From Metabacillus fastidiosus NBRC 101226 (GTDB lineage Bacteria; Bacillota; Bacilli; Bacillales; Bacillaceae): a DNA stretch of 64,000 nucleotides. The stretch is taken from assembly GCF_001591625.1 (NCBI RefSeq), contig NZ_BCVG01000008.1, forward strand, positions 16,697 to 80,696. Reading direction: 5' to 3'. This document shows, piece after piece, positions 1-8,988 of the stretch. A program made the translations under genes and the position numbers. The notes beneath the pieces are model-generated. The model worked only from the letters and a program-made list of their open reading frames with translations. It searched no databases and was not told the origin of the DNA. How positions within the stretch are numbered: the stretch's first letter is position 1; each line of letters begins with the position of its first letter.

Positions 1-2847
1 AAGCTATCAGCTATTAAGAAGGCAGAGGACCGTGATCTGTTTAGAACATTAATGAACGAGTTAAATGAACCTGTACCAAAAAGTGAAATTATTCATAACC
101 TACAAGAAGCGTATGATTTTGTAGCTCAAATTGGCTATCCTGTCATTGTAAGACCAGCCTATACATTAGGTGGAACTGGCGGGGGAATCTGCAACAATGA
201 GGAAGAACTTATTGAGATTGTTAAAAGTGGATTAAAACACAGTCCAGTAACTCAATGTTTATTAGAAAAAAGCATTGCAGGCTTTAAAGAAATTGAATAT
301 GAAGTAATGCGTGATTCTAATGACCATGCCATTGTTGTGTGCAACATGGAAAATATCGATCCAGTAGGAATACATACTGGGGATTCAATTGTTGTTGCAC
401 CAAGTCAAACATTGAGCGATCGTGAATATCAATTATTGAGAAATGTTTCATTGAAAATCATTCGCGCACTGAAAATTGAAGGTGGATGTAACGTCCAGCT
501 AGCTCTTGACCCTTATAGCTTCCAATATTATATTATCGAAGTAAACCCAAGGGTAAGTCGTTCTTCAGCTCTTGCGTCAAAAGCTACTGGTTATCCGATT
601 GCAAAATTAGCTGCAAAAATTGCAGTGGGTTTAACACTTGATGAAATGTTAAATCCTGTTACTGGACGGACTTATGCTTGTTTTGAACCAGCACTAGACT
701 ACATTGTTACTAAAATTCCTCGCTGGCCATTTGATAAGTTTGAATCTGCAAATCGTAGATTAGGAACGCAGATGAAAGCTACTGGTGAAGTAATGGCAAT
801 CGGACGTACATTTGAAGAATCAATCCTTAAAGCCGTTCGCTCATTAGAAATTGATGTTTATCATTTAGATTTAAAAGATGCAGTTAAATTTGATGATGAT
901 TTAATCGAAAAACGAATCCGCAATGCTGAAGATGAACGTCTATTTTATTTAGCTGAAGCGATTCGAAGAGGTGTATCCATTCAGACAATTCATGAATGGA
1001 GTAAAATTGATTTATTTTTCCTTGTGAAATTTGAGAATATTATTAAATTCGAACAAAAATTAGTAGAGAATCGTTATGACCTGCAAAGCTTGTATGAAGC
1101 AAAAGAATTAGGTTTTTCTGACTTGGTGATCGCAAAAATTTGGAATACTACCAAATTAGAAATATATGAAATGCGTAAACAAGCAGGTATCATCCCTGTC
1201 TATAAGATGGTTGATACTTGTGCAGCAGAATTTGAATCAGCAACACCCTACTATTATGGAACATATGAAGATGAAAATGAGTCAATTGTGACATCAAAAG
1301 AAAGTGTAGTTGTACTAGGTTCAGGTCCAATCCGAATTGGGCAAGGGATTGAATTTGACTATGCAACAGTTCATTCAGTGTGGGCAATAAAAGAGGCTGG
1401 ATATGAAGCGATCATTGTCAATAATAACCCTGAGACAGTATCAACAGACTTTAGTATTTCAGATAAATTATACTTTGAACCATTAACGATTGAAGATGTT
1501 ATGCACATTATTGATTTGGAAAAACCTAAGGGAGTCGTCGTTCAGTTTGGCGGTCAAACAGCGATTAATCTTGCTTGTGAATTAGAAGCACATGGAGTGA
1601 AGATTTTAGGAACTTCACTTGAAGATCTCGATCGTGCCGAAAATCGTAATAAATTTGAACATACGTTACAAACACTTGAAATTCCACAGCCATTAGGGAA
1701 AACGGCAACTTCTGTAGAGGAAGCCTTAAAAATAACTACAAATATTGGTTATCCAGTATTAGTAAGACCTTCTTATGTCCTAGGTGGTCGGGCAATGGAA
1801 ATTGTTTATCAAGAAAGTGAACTTCTTCACTACATGGAGAATGCAGTAAAAATAAATCCACAGCATCCGGTTTTGATCGACAAATATTTAACAGGTAAAG
1901 AGATTGAGGTTGATGCTATCTCTGATGGAGAAACAGTATTAATACCTGGAATAATGGAACATATTGAACGTGCTGGTGTTCACTCTGGGGATTCAATTGC
2001 TGTTTATCCACCACAATCATTGACTGCAGAAATTAAGCAGAAAATTGTTGATCACACAATTAAAATAGCAAGAGGATTAAATATTATTGGTCATTTAAAT
2101 ATTCAATTCGTTATTTCAAAAGAAGAAGTGTATGTTTTAGAAGTAAATCCAAGATCAAGCCGTACAGTTCCATTTTTAAGTAAAATTACAGATATCCCTA
2201 TGGCTAAGCTGGCTACAAAAGTCATCTTAGGTAACAAGCTGCCACAATTAGGATTTAAAACGGGATTACATCCTGAAAGCAAGGGTGTGTATGTTAAAGC
2301 ACCGGTATTCTCCTTTGCAAAACTACGTCGCGTAGACATTACATTAGGACCTGAAATGAAATCGACAGGTGAAGTTATGGGGAAAGATATTACATTAGAA
2401 AAGGCCCTATATAAAGCGCTAGTTGCATCTGGTATCAATATTCAAAATCATGGTTCCGTCCTCTTAACAGTTGCTGATAAAGATAAAGAAGAAGGAGTGG
2501 AAATCGCGAGAAGATTCCATCAAATCGGCTACCGTATTTTAGCAACGAGCGGTACAGCTGAATTTTTAGGTGAAAAAGGAATACCAACGAAAATCGTTAA
2601 TAAAATTGGCACGGATGAGCCAAACATACTTGAAGTAATTCGAAAAGGTGAAACGCAATTTGTAATCAATACACTAACAAAAGGTAAGCAGCCTGAAAGA
2701 GATGGATTTAAAATTCGTCGTGAGTCTGTAGAGAACGGAATTCCTTGTTTAACATCACTTGATACAGCAACAGCAATATTAAGAGTGTTAGAGTCAATGA
2801 CGTTTTCAATTGAAACGATGACTAAACAAAGTCAACTTCTTAAGTGA
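1..2847 (+). CDS. carB: Carbamoyl-phosphate synthase large subunit, 3' part (5' end outside window)
   Basis: Makes carbamoyl phosphate from bicarbonate, ATP and ammonia delivered by the small subunit, for arginine and/or pyrimidine synthesis. The frame is open from base 1, so the N-terminus (about 120 residues) lies outside. Visible are most of the first ATP-grasp half, the linker, a full second half beginning near window residue 440 ([20 protein letters not shown]), and a C-terminal MGS-like allosteric domain (about 820-948, [11 protein letters not shown]). Inferred full length of about 1,070 resembles pyrimidine-type PyrAB more than the roughly 1,030-residue arginine CarB of B. subtilis. 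However, no pyrK/pyrD follows: a terminator comes directly after it, so it ends its operon. Family certain; arginine versus pyrimidine role unresolved. Confidence 0.96.
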   Translation, partial: KLSAIKKAEDRDLFRTLMNELNEPVPKSEIIHNLQEAYDFVAQIGYPVIVRPAYTLGGTGGGICNNEEELIEIVKSGLKHSPVTQCLLEKSIAGFKEIEYEVMRDSNDHAIVVCNMENIDPVGIHTGDSIVVAPSQTLSDREYQLLRNVSLKIIRALKIEGGCNVQLALDPYSFQYYIIEVNPRVSRSSALASKATGYPIAKLAAKIAVGLTLDEMLNPVTGRTYACFEPALDYIVTKIPRWPFDKFESANRRLGTQMKATGEVMAIGRTFEESILKAVRSLEIDVYHLDLKDAVKFDDDLIEKRIRNAEDERLFYLAEAIRRGVSIQTIHEWSKIDLFFLVKFENIIKFEQKLVENRYDLQSLYEAKELGFSDLVIAKIWNTTKLEIYEMRKQAGIIPVYKMVDTCAAEFESATPYYYGTYEDENESIVTSKESVVVLGSGPIRIGQGIEFDYATVHSVWAIKEAGYEAIIVNNNPETVSTDFSISDKLYFEPLTIEDVMHIIDLEKPKGVVVQFGGQTAINLACELEAHGVKILGTSLEDLDRAENRNKFEHTLQTLEIPQPLGKTATSVEEALKITTNIGYPVLVRPSYVLGGRAMEIVYQESELLHYMENAVKINPQHPVLIDKYLTGKEIEVDAISDGETVLIPGIMEHIERAGVHSGDSIAVYPPQSLTAEIKQKIVDHTIKIARGLNIIGHLNIQFVISKEEVYVLEVNPRSSRTVPFLSKITDIPMAKLATKVILGNKLPQLGFKTGLHPESKGVYVKAPVFSFAKLRRVDITLGPEMKSTGEVMGKDITLEKALYKALVASGINIQNHGSVLLTVADKDKEEGVEIARRFHQIGYRILATSGTAEFLGEKGIPTKIVNKIGTDEPNILEVIRKGETQFVINTLTKGKQPERDGFKIRRESVENGIPCLTSLDTATAILRVLESMTFSIETMTKQSQLLK

Positions 2848-2860
2848 GTTTAGTCTAGAT

Positions 2861-2892
2861 TTGAAATAAAGTCGTACCGTTTATAAAAAGGT
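2861..2892 (+). repeat. Short dispersed repeat, copy 1
   Basis: A 32-bp stretch just after the carB stop nearly matches 8209-8240. Both begin TTGAAATAAAGTC and end GTTTATAAAAAG, with a variable five-base centre. It lies just upstream of the carB terminator. Function unknown. Confidence 0.55.
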
Positions 2893-2903
2893 TGCACTGT
2901 TTT

Positions 2904-2940
2904 ACCCCTTTGGATATGGCTTATCTAAAGGGGTGTTTTT
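2904..2940 (+). terminator. Intrinsic terminator after carB
   Basis: A 12-bp stem (ACCCCTTTGGAT pairing with ATCTAAAGGGGT, one G-T wobble) is followed by a T run at 2936-2940. Confidence 0.85.
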
Positions 2941-3181
2941 ATGGTAAAAAGGAAAAGAACGTCTGAATTGAAATATCGATTAAGAACTGTTGAGTGATAA
3001 TAAGTTATTTCATTAAAGGACGCTGTTAAGTAACAAAAAAGTTGTTTAATAGAATGACTCGCATTTATTAAACAATCGATGCAGATTGTTTAATAATGGC
3101 TAATGAATAAAGAGCAGATAGTTGTGACATTTCATATATAATAAAGGGTGAAATACATATTAGGGGAAAGTGAGTGAAGAA

Positions 3182-3961
3182 ATGCCTAAAGTCAAAATAA
3201 ATAATGTAGAATTGTATTATGAAGTAAAAGGTTCTGGTAATGCAATTGTTTTTACACATGGTGCTTCATGGGATCATCGACAATGGAAACCACAGATTGA
3301 TGAATTAGCTAAACAATACAAAACCATTACGTGGGATGTACGTGGACATGGTCAATCTTCATTACCAAAAGGTAAAGTGGACTCTGAGGACTTTAGCAAA
3401 GATTTAATTGGATTATTAGCCCATTTAAATGTAAAACAGGCTCATCTTTGCGGCTTATCAATGGGAGGGCATATCTCTCTTCAAACAGCAATTAGGCACC
3501 CGGAATTTGTAAAATCACTTATATTAATTGGTACGCCTTTTACTAATACATACAATTGGTTTGAGAAGGTATTTGTTCCCATAAATCGATGGTCAAGCAT
3601 TTTTATACCTATGAGGGTAATGGCAATAATTCAGGCAAGAATGCTCTCTAAGTTCAATAGCAAAAACAAACAATATATCAAAGAATCGGTTACCTCAATA
3701 CCTTTAAACCATTGGATACGTATATGGAATTCAGTTTCCACAATGGAAAGTGGGAATGATTTACATGAAATAAGTTGCCCCACCTTAATACTTCAGGGTG
3801 ATCATGACACAATGACAGAAAGACAACAACAAGAAATGGCTAAACGTATTCCCCTATCCAAATTGGTTTATATAAAGAACGCCCATCATGCTACAAACCT
3901 TGATAACCCAACCCAAGTTAACAATGAGATTATTAATCACTTATCAGAAATAGAAGCATAA
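3182..3961 (+). CDS. Alpha/beta-fold hydrolase
   Basis: A soluble hydrolase of about 259 residues. It shows an oxyanion-hole HG motif (FTHGASWDH, near residue 25), the nucleophile elbow GLSMGG (Ser near 93), a candidate acid in QGDHDT (near 207-209) and the catalytic His in NAHHATNLDNP (near 235). Length and motifs fit small esterases, haloperoxidase-like enzymes or menaquinone-pathway-like hydrolases; the substrate cannot be told. The in-frame GTG at 3170 sits almost on the AGGGGA ribosome-binding site (3162-3167), so I chose ATG 3182, although that spacing is long. Monocistronic, with decayed DNA downstream. Confidence 0.88.
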   Translation: MPKVKINNVELYYEVKGSGNAIVFTHGASWDHRQWKPQIDELAKQYKTITWDVRGHGQSSLPKGKVDSEDFSKDLIGLLAHLNVKQAHLCGLSMGGHISLQTAIRHPEFVKSLILIGTPFTNTYNWFEKVFVPINRWSSIFIPMRVMAIIQARMLSKFNSKNKQYIKESVTSIPLNHWIRIWNSVSTMESGNDLHEISCPTLILQGDHDTMTERQQQEMAKRIPLSKLVYIKNAHHATNLDNPTQVNNEIINHLSEIEA

Positions 3962-4345
3962 CTCCAATAAATGCTGCTTACAATCTTCTTCCATTGTTAG
4001 ATAGCGGAAGAGGGTCTTTAAAGCCGCTATTTTTTGATTAATCGCATCTTTCTCTCTAACATAAGCGAGAAGAGTAGAGGGGGATGATTTCATAAGTTTA
4101 AAATCCATATATTCTTCTATATAAAAAAGTATTTCCTTAATGAACTCTGTATTGTTAGATAAATTAAGCTGTCCCTATGTTATGTCAACTATTTCAGATC
4201 GGCGCATACCAGTCGTAGCAAGTAGCTTAAACATGACATTATTCCTTTTAGGAAGCCGACCTGTATCACTATCAAGAAACTTGAATAACTGCTGTAACTC
4301 AGGCAGGGTCATATAAACGGGGAGTTTGTTATTAATATGCATGAA
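3962..4345 (-). pseudogene. Tyrosine recombinase/integrase remnant (rearranged)
   Basis: Read on the minus strand from 4345, the frame gives a catalytic-domain start (NNKLPVYMTLPELQQLFKFL, then LATTGMRRSEIVDIT with the first active-site Arg). It then meets an in-frame TAG where the family has Trp, followed by GQLNLSNNT. The same reading continues into what looks like an N-terminal core-binding domain (MKSSPSTLLAY, then AALKTLFRYL), which belongs before the catalytic domain, not after it. This order suggests two neighbouring recombinase genes fused by deletion and then decayed. No intact partner or attachment site is visible nearby. Related debris lies at 7444-7545. Confidence 0.7.
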
Positions 4346-4608
4346 CTAAATTGTCCAATTTTCTAAGTTTATATTGGATTATATTTCCTAAAACTTATGT
4401 TGAAAAATCTATTAGGACTTTGATCAAATCATTTCTTTATAAAAGAGCCTTCCTATCGAATTATTAAAGAAGACAAGGGTTGACTCGACAACTCTATACC
4501 CAATAGAAAATGCTCTAAAACGGTTTGATGAGTTAGTGGAAGAGTTTTCAAAATTTTAATTCAATGTAGGATTTGCACATAAGTTCTTATGATTGCAAAG
4601 AAAAAACA
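4346..4608 (+). other. Gene-free stretch with a short coding-like remnant
   Basis: A plus-strand frame at about 4460-4558 reads KKTRVDSTTLYPIENALKRF and ends EEFSKF before a stop. It has no start or ribosome-binding site and looks like the 3' end of a lost gene. I see nothing else here apart from the terminator that follows. Confidence 0.35.
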
Positions 4609-4641
4609 AAAGAGAGGTAAATAATTTCTAAACCTCTCTTT
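4609..4641 (-). terminator. Terminator of the GH18 gene
   Basis: A perfect 10-bp stem (AAAGAGAGGT / ACCTCTCTTT) lies just 3' of the minus-strand glycosidase, with a T-rich run after the stem on the minus strand. Confidence 0.8.
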
Positions 4642-4648
4642 AATTTCC

Positions 4649-5809
4649 TTACTTTAATACATAAATATTTAATTCTTCCATCTCTTCAGCAATTACACCA
4701 CTCAAACTATGTTGACCTTCTGCATCATGTCCAAGCTCCCATAACATCATTCCACCAAAACCATTGTCAAGTGCAAGCTTCGTTTTCTTTTGAACAGTTT
4801 TTTCACCGTTATAATGATATGTTGTTTCATTCATGTTGACAGTATCGCGTCCTGCATTTTTTGGATTTCTTTCAATGATTGCCGCATACGAGACTTGCTT
4901 AATGTCTTTATTTTCTGGTTGTGCATAAAAGGGAATTCCTAAAACAAGTTTTTCTTTTGAAATATTGTGGTTTTCAAACAAGTTTGTCCAATAGTTTACA
5001 ATATTTTTAGTATATGAATAAGGTGACAAATTAGCTGCATTATATCCACCATCCCATTGACCGTCATAAGCCATAATATTTACGTGGTCAACATAATTAA
5101 ACATAGATGGATCATAAACTACATTATTAATTTCTGTACCTGTGACACTATGAACTTTTGCATTTACTGCTATCGACAATTCTTTATTCCTGTTGTGAAG
5201 CTTCTCATTTAAGCCTTTAATGAAGACATTTAGATTTAGAGCATCATTCTTTGAACGTGGATGTTCAAAATCTATATCTATGCCATCTAGATTTTCACGA
5301 TTTGCAAAATTCACTAACTCACTAATAAGGTTATTACGAGAAGCAGGATCCGCAATTGCTTCTTTAAAATACATATACGATTCTCCGCCAGAAATGTGGT
5401 ACCAACCACCTACAGCTAACATTACTTTTGTGTTATGTTGATGTGCTTTTGAAACAATTGCTCGTAGGTTATTCAATGCAGATTCTCCATTTAATAAAAT
5501 TTTCCCATCAACAGTTGGATGTGCAAAGGAGAAAATAATATGTGTTAAATTCGAATAATCAACCAGATTAGGATCACGAAAATCTTGAATATAGCCAATT
5601 AATTTTTTTGTTTGTTTTGTTTCCAATTTTGGTATTTGTTTATTGATAGGATTTTTTTCAGAAAATGGTGCAATATGCATTTTCACGTTCTCAGCCTTTT
5701 CTGTGTGTTCTTGTTCATTTTTAATAGTAGAAAATAATATTCCTGAATAAAAGCCACCCGTAAAAATAATAACCACAACTAATAAAAGGAGGAGACTTCG
5801 TTTTTTCAT
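4649..5809 (-). CDS. Membrane-anchored glycoside hydrolase family 18 protein
   Basis: A chitinase-like or N-acetylglucosaminidase-like enzyme acting outside the cell on GlcNAc polymers, possibly spore or wall peptidoglycan. ATG 5809 is chosen because AGAGAGGAA precedes it at good spacing; an ATG 81 bases upstream lacks a site. Residues 1-25 are MKKR plus a hydrophobic segment (signal anchor). The GH18 barrel follows, with SFAHP on an early strand and the signature DGIDIDFE near residues 175-182, whose final Glu is the catalytic acid. MAYDGQWDG and GGMMLWELGHD mark later strands. No LysM or chitin-binding domain is evident. Single gene with its own terminator; GH18 call firm, substrate inferred. 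Confidence 0.9.
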   Translation of the reverse strand: MKKRSLLLLLVVVIIFTGGFYSGILFSTIKNEQEHTEKAENVKMHIAPFSEKNPINKQIPKLETKQTKKLIGYIQDFRDPNLVDYSNLTHIIFSFAHPTVDGKILLNGESALNNLRAIVSKAHQHNTKVMLAVGGWYHISGGESYMYFKEAIADPASRNNLISELVNFANRENLDGIDIDFEHPRSKNDALNLNVFIKGLNEKLHNRNKELSIAVNAKVHSVTGTEINNVVYDPSMFNYVDHVNIMAYDGQWDGGYNAANLSPYSYTKNIVNYWTNLFENHNISKEKLVLGIPFYAQPENKDIKQVSYAAIIERNPKNAGRDTVNMNETTYHYNGEKTVQKKTKLALDNGFGGMMLWELGHDAEGQHSLSGVIAEEMEELNIYVLK

Positions 5810-5998
5810 AGATGCATTCCTCTCTAAAATTTTTGAATATAAAAATTGTAACAAATAAGTAGATATATAGGGGATGGTAATATCAAGCATATCGCATTCT
5901 AAAAGGGGGATGCATAGAATTCAAATATTGAATAGGGTGTATAAATTGCGGTATTTTATTTTGTAAGATGAGAACAACGTCTTACATATTTTCGCAAA

Positions 5999-6295
5999 AT
6001 GAAACTGAATCTTTTCTATTTAAATCAATTTTTATTATACATTAGAAGCTTGCTTTGCATTTTCTATCAAGTTTCCAAACACCTTTCCATCTTTAGTTTA
6101 AACTTATATGATGCTTTAGGAAAAGGAGAACAGGTTTATATATCTTTAGATAAGGATGAAAATCCACCTGTTTATCGGGTATATCACTGTGTTAGTGAAC
6201 AACCCGATGAAATTTTATCAGTAAAAAGATTAATTGCTAATTCTCTATCTGAGTTATTTAATAATGCGAAGGTAACCTTTCCTCTTCTTACTTAG
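5999..6295 (+). pseudogene. Probable gene fragment, possibly SMI1/KNR4-like C-terminus
   Basis: The second half of this frame (YDALGKGEQVYISLDKDENP, PPVYRVYH, then ANSLSELF) looks like the last strands and helix of an SMI1/KNR4 (SUKH) immunity-type protein. The first 35 residues are unlike any such protein, and no ribosome-binding site precedes the ATG. I read it as the 3' end of a decayed gene. The family assignment is by eye and weak. Confidence 0.35.
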
Positions 6296-6389
6296 GTGAT
6301 GTCTGTCGATTGAAACTGAGCCGTTTTTTTCAAAAGTCGTATTTCTAAACAATAACGTATTGCCTATTTGATTAAACTTTATTTTAAAG

Positions 6390-6590
6390 CTAAAACTGTT
6401 CTTCTTTTGATTCTAGAAAAGCATCGACTGATTCATCCAATAATCTTTCCCGATTTGGGTCTTCATTGACATTTGTATCCACTTCCATTGTTTGTTTGAG
6501 TATTCCATATATATCATCTTCTTTATTTAATCGATTAACTTGATTTTTATGTAGGACTGGATTATGGCGATTATTTTTTTGATTTGGCAT
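6390..6590 (-). CDS. Small hydrophilic protein, 66 residues
   Basis: Not recognised. Highly charged and without membrane segments. The first 20 residues are basic and Asn-rich (MPNQKNNRHNPVLHKNQVNR); the rest is acidic, ending FLESKEEQF. AAGGAG lies seven bases before the ATG, which supports real translation. Such small Asn/Lys-rich proteins are common among Bacillus sporulation genes, but nothing here proves that role. Monocistronic, flanked by AT-rich spacers. Confidence 0.6.
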   Translation of the reverse strand: MPNQKNNRHNPVLHKNQVNRLNKEDDIYGILKQTMEVDTNVNEDPNRERLLDESVDAFLESKEEQF

Positions 6591-6878
6591 ATAATCTCCT
6601 TTTGAAACAGATATTTTATATTAGTATGAACAATTGATTCAAAATAAAATCTAATATTACATTTAGGGATAGAATCAGGAAAATGCGGATTTACAATGCT
6701 AAGATAGAGTTGTTCCACAATTGGGCCGGATTACTGAATAGGGTTTTGCAAGAATAGCAAAATATCCTTTGATTAATAAGCCTTTGAGAGAAGCGGATGG
6801 TTAACTGAACATGATATAATGAATTCGAAAGGTTTGTTTTAAAAAATGAAGGATTTGCTAATTTAAGGAGGGAATAGA

Positions 6879-7376
6879 ATGTTTACATCAGTAAATGATT
6901 TCTTAAACGAATGGAAACAAGAAGCAGCTGTTACCCAAAAAGTGCTGGATGTACTGACAGATGAATCATTGAATCAGGAGGTTTTTCCAGGGTTATACAG
7001 CATTGGAAGCCTGGCTTGGCACATTACTGGAGCAACTTACTACTTTCCTTCACAGGTTGGATTAAAATTTGAGATTCCTGATCTTCAAAAAGAGGCACCG
7101 AAATCAGCTGCTGAAATCACTGAGACATACAAAACAGTAAGTCAACGGTTAACACAAGCTTTTTCTGAACAGGTTTCAGATGAAAAAATGACCGAAATGG
7201 TAAATTTATTTGGAAGGGACATGCAGGTTCAGGCTGTTTTCCGTCTGCTCATTCAGCATCAGGCTCATCATCGCGGACAATTGACTGTCCTTATGAGACA
7301 AGCAGATTTGAAAGTTCCTGGCGTATATGGTCCTAGCAAAGAAGAATGGGAAGCAATGAATGCTCAAAAGAGCTGA
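6879..7376 (+). CDS. DinB family protein
   Basis: A four-helix-bundle protein of the DinB/YfiT superfamily, many members of which bind a metal and act as thiol-dependent transferases. The putative metal triad is visible: His48 (LAWHIT) and the helix-4 pair His127/His131 (QHQAHHRGQL). Length of 165 residues is normal for the family. The ATG follows AAGGAGGGAA. It is transcribed alone and closed by a GC-rich terminator. Not closely similar to the second DinB gene at 32.1-32.6 kb, which belongs to another subfamily. Molecular function unknown. Confidence 0.88.
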   Translation: MFTSVNDFLNEWKQEAAVTQKVLDVLTDESLNQEVFPGLYSIGSLAWHITGATYYFPSQVGLKFEIPDLQKEAPKSAAEITETYKTVSQRLTQAFSEQVSDEKMTEMVNLFGRDMQVQAVFRLLIQHQAHHRGQLTVLMRQADLKVPGVYGPSKEEWEAMNAQKS

Positions 7377-7396
7377 TATTGTCATAATAAAAAAAG

Positions 7397-7418
7397 CCGG
7401 CGTCTGCCGGTTTTTTTT
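7397..7418 (+). terminator. Intrinsic terminator after the DinB gene
   Basis: A short GC-rich stem (CCGGC / GCCGG, four-base loop) is followed by eight T. Confidence 0.9.
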
Positions 7419-7443
7419 ATTATATTTGTAGAATGAAGTTTGT

Positions 7444-7545
7444 TTAATTATCGATCTCCTTTTTTAATTCTTCTAATGTTGAATTAGTGTAAATCGACAT
7501 TGTATTTAAAGAGCTATGTTCCAGTTGTGCTTGTATCATATGTAG
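7444..7545 (-). pseudogene. Tyrosine recombinase C-terminal remnant
   Basis: The minus strand encodes MIQAQLEHSSLNTMSIYTN followed by STLEELKKEIDN and a stop. This is the classic end of a phage-type integrase: the second active-site His region (LEHSSL) and the nucleophile Tyr (IYT). Everything upstream is gone. Same strand and type as the remnant at 3962-4345. Confidence 0.7.
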
Positions 7546-7654
7546 AAGATTAGTAATTAGCCTTTATTTTATATTCTGAAAAACACTTATACATAAATTT
7601 TTGTTATTACCTAGTTTTCAAAAATCATCTACATATCCTGTATAGATTTAATGG

Positions 7655-8036
7655 TTTCCAAAATCCAGGAAGTTTATCAATGGAGTACCATCAATACTAA
7701 TTAAAGATGGAAAGATGATGTTAGAAGAGCTAAGAAAAGCTAAGAAAAGCCAGATTAACGACAGATGAGATTGAAGGTGCACTTCGCCAACAAAAAATAG
7801 GAAGTGTCCAAGATATTGAATTAGCAATATTAGAGCCCAATGGTAAAATATCGACTATCTTGAAGCCAAATAAAGCACCTTCAACCAAAGAAGATATTCA
7901 AAAAATTTTGGATATCTTAGCTGGAAATGGTATTCGTCCTTCATCACAAAATCAGTCTGAAGCGAAAACGCCGCCATTATTTCAAGAAGCTTATGACGAG
8001 GCAGACATAGTGGACTATAAACCTCAGCCCCATTAA
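7655..8036 (+). pseudogene. DUF421 (YetF/YdfS-like) membrane protein, C-terminal half, frameshifted
   Basis: DUF421 proteins are membrane proteins with a conserved cytoplasmic domain. Only that domain survives: KFINGVPSILIKDGKMMLEE, then a break, then RLTTDEIEGALRQQKIGSVQ and DIELAILEPNGKIST, ending DYKPQPH. The break coincides with a tandem duplication of AGCTAAGAAA near 7731-7750, which shifts the frame. The N-terminal transmembrane part is missing. A sequence free of the duplication would read through in one frame. Confidence 0.72.
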
Positions 8037-8137
8037 ATAGGCTGTCTTTTTTGTCATCAGTACAACAATATTGCACAATACATAAGCGTTGCTCTTTAAC
8101 TAACGGATGCTTTAGCTGAATAAGAATTAAACAACTT

Positions 8138-8176
8138 TAAAGAACTTTTCTACATTTTATTGTAGAAAGGTTCTTA
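8138..8176. terminator. Hairpin in the spacer after the DUF421 remnant
   Basis: The arms AAGAACTTTTCTAC and GTAGAAAGGTTCTT pair around an eight-base AT loop. Position suggests a terminator; the T run is weak. Confidence 0.5.
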
Positions 8177-8208
8177 TATTATTATATCAAAATTAAATAA
8201 CTGTAGGT

Positions 8209-8240
8209 TTGAAATAAAGTCACGCTGTTTATAAAAAGTT
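8209..8240 (+). repeat. Short dispersed repeat, copy 2
   Basis: Matches 2861-2892 in two blocks (TTGAAATAAAGTC and GTTTATAAAAAG). Here it is not followed by the carB-type terminator. Confidence 0.55.
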
Positions 8241-8444
8241 TGATCAAACATTCAGTATTGCTGGATTTTTTGTTCTATAATCGTGTCATATCCTTGAATA
8301 ACAGGTTGGATTGTATAGAGAAGAGATTGTGAAGAAATGTACTTAAAGCTAACAGTGTAGGTTAGTGCGATAAACAACCCTCCATTTATTTCCTTAATAA
8401 ACAAACAAATTGAGAAGATAATAGTTTTCAGGAGGTGATAAAAC

Positions 8445-8618
8445 ATGAACAATAAAAAAGAAGTTACAAATATAGAGAACCTCGGACAAAATTCTTCCCT
8501 TGATGGAGACGATGGATTCGGCGGGGAATATAGTCGAGAAGGGGAGACAGCTTGTATTGGTGAAGGCACGTGTGTAAGAAAACCCACAAGTCTATATTTT
8601 CCATCCGATAATAGTTAA
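8445..8618 (+). CDS. Orphan 57-residue peptide with double-glycine-like site and two Cys
   Basis: Not recognised as a family. The ATG has an excellent site (CAGGAGGTGATAAAAC) and the gene is closed by its own terminator, so it is very likely expressed. The first 25 residues are leader-like and end GDDGFGG (20-26 approx.). The rest (EYSREGETACIGEGTCVRKP, then TSLYFPSDNS) carries two Cys five apart. This layout resembles precursors of exported or modified peptides (double-glycine cleavage, bacteriocin or signalling peptide). No modification enzyme, C39 peptidase or exporter is adjacent. Alternatives are a small spore or stress protein. Confidence 0.6.
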   Translation: MNNKKEVTNIENLGQNSSLDGDDGFGGEYSREGETACIGEGTCVRKPTSLYFPSDNS

Positions 8619-8645
8619 ATAAAAAAAGAATAACCCTTAGTTTGA

Positions 8646-8687
8646 AAAAGGCTTCACAAAAGCTCATTGAACTTTTGTGAGGCTTTT
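8646..8687 (+). terminator. Terminator of the 57-residue peptide gene
   Basis: AAAAGGCTTCACAAAAG pairs with CTTTTGTGAGGCTTTT (one bulge), followed by a TTTTT tract at about 8691. Confidence 0.8.
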
Positions 8688-8988
8688 AGGTTTTTAAGAT
8701 TTAAGGAGACAGCTTCGTAAATTGTAAATATACCTCTTAATTAATATCCTCGTTGTACCATTCACCAAGTATTGTGAATGCTGATGGTTCTAAAATTGAA
8801 AAAGGACAAGAACTTAGATTTGAATTCCTAAAAGAAGATTTTAAACCCGGCTCTAAGTAATAGTATTTTGGATTCTGGATTAATAGTATGTAGACAAACA
8901 ATGTGGAAATGCTGGAATCGTTAGCAAAAAGTTAGGCGGCAATAATTATTTCTTAGTTACAGACTTAAGTACTCTCAATAATTTATTC
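8688..8988 (+). other. Spacer with a decayed coding fragment
   Basis: At 8768-8860 the plus strand reads SIVNADGSKIEKGQELRF then EFLKEDFKPGSK and a stop, with no start. It looks like the end of a lost exported or lipoprotein gene. Nothing else is recognisable. Confidence 0.35.

Noticed and set aside
2103..2438. Minus-strand reading frame of 111 codons inside carB
   Set aside because: It is the antisense shadow of a strongly conserved coding sequence and has no ribosome-binding site.
7855..8076. Minus-strand 73-codon frame
   Set aside because: Antisense to the DUF421 remnant, whose protein signal is clear on the plus strand.
8252..8667. Two overlapping minus-strand frames around 8.3-8.6 kb
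   Set aside because: They are antisense to the 57-residue peptide gene, have no translation signal, and have biased composition.
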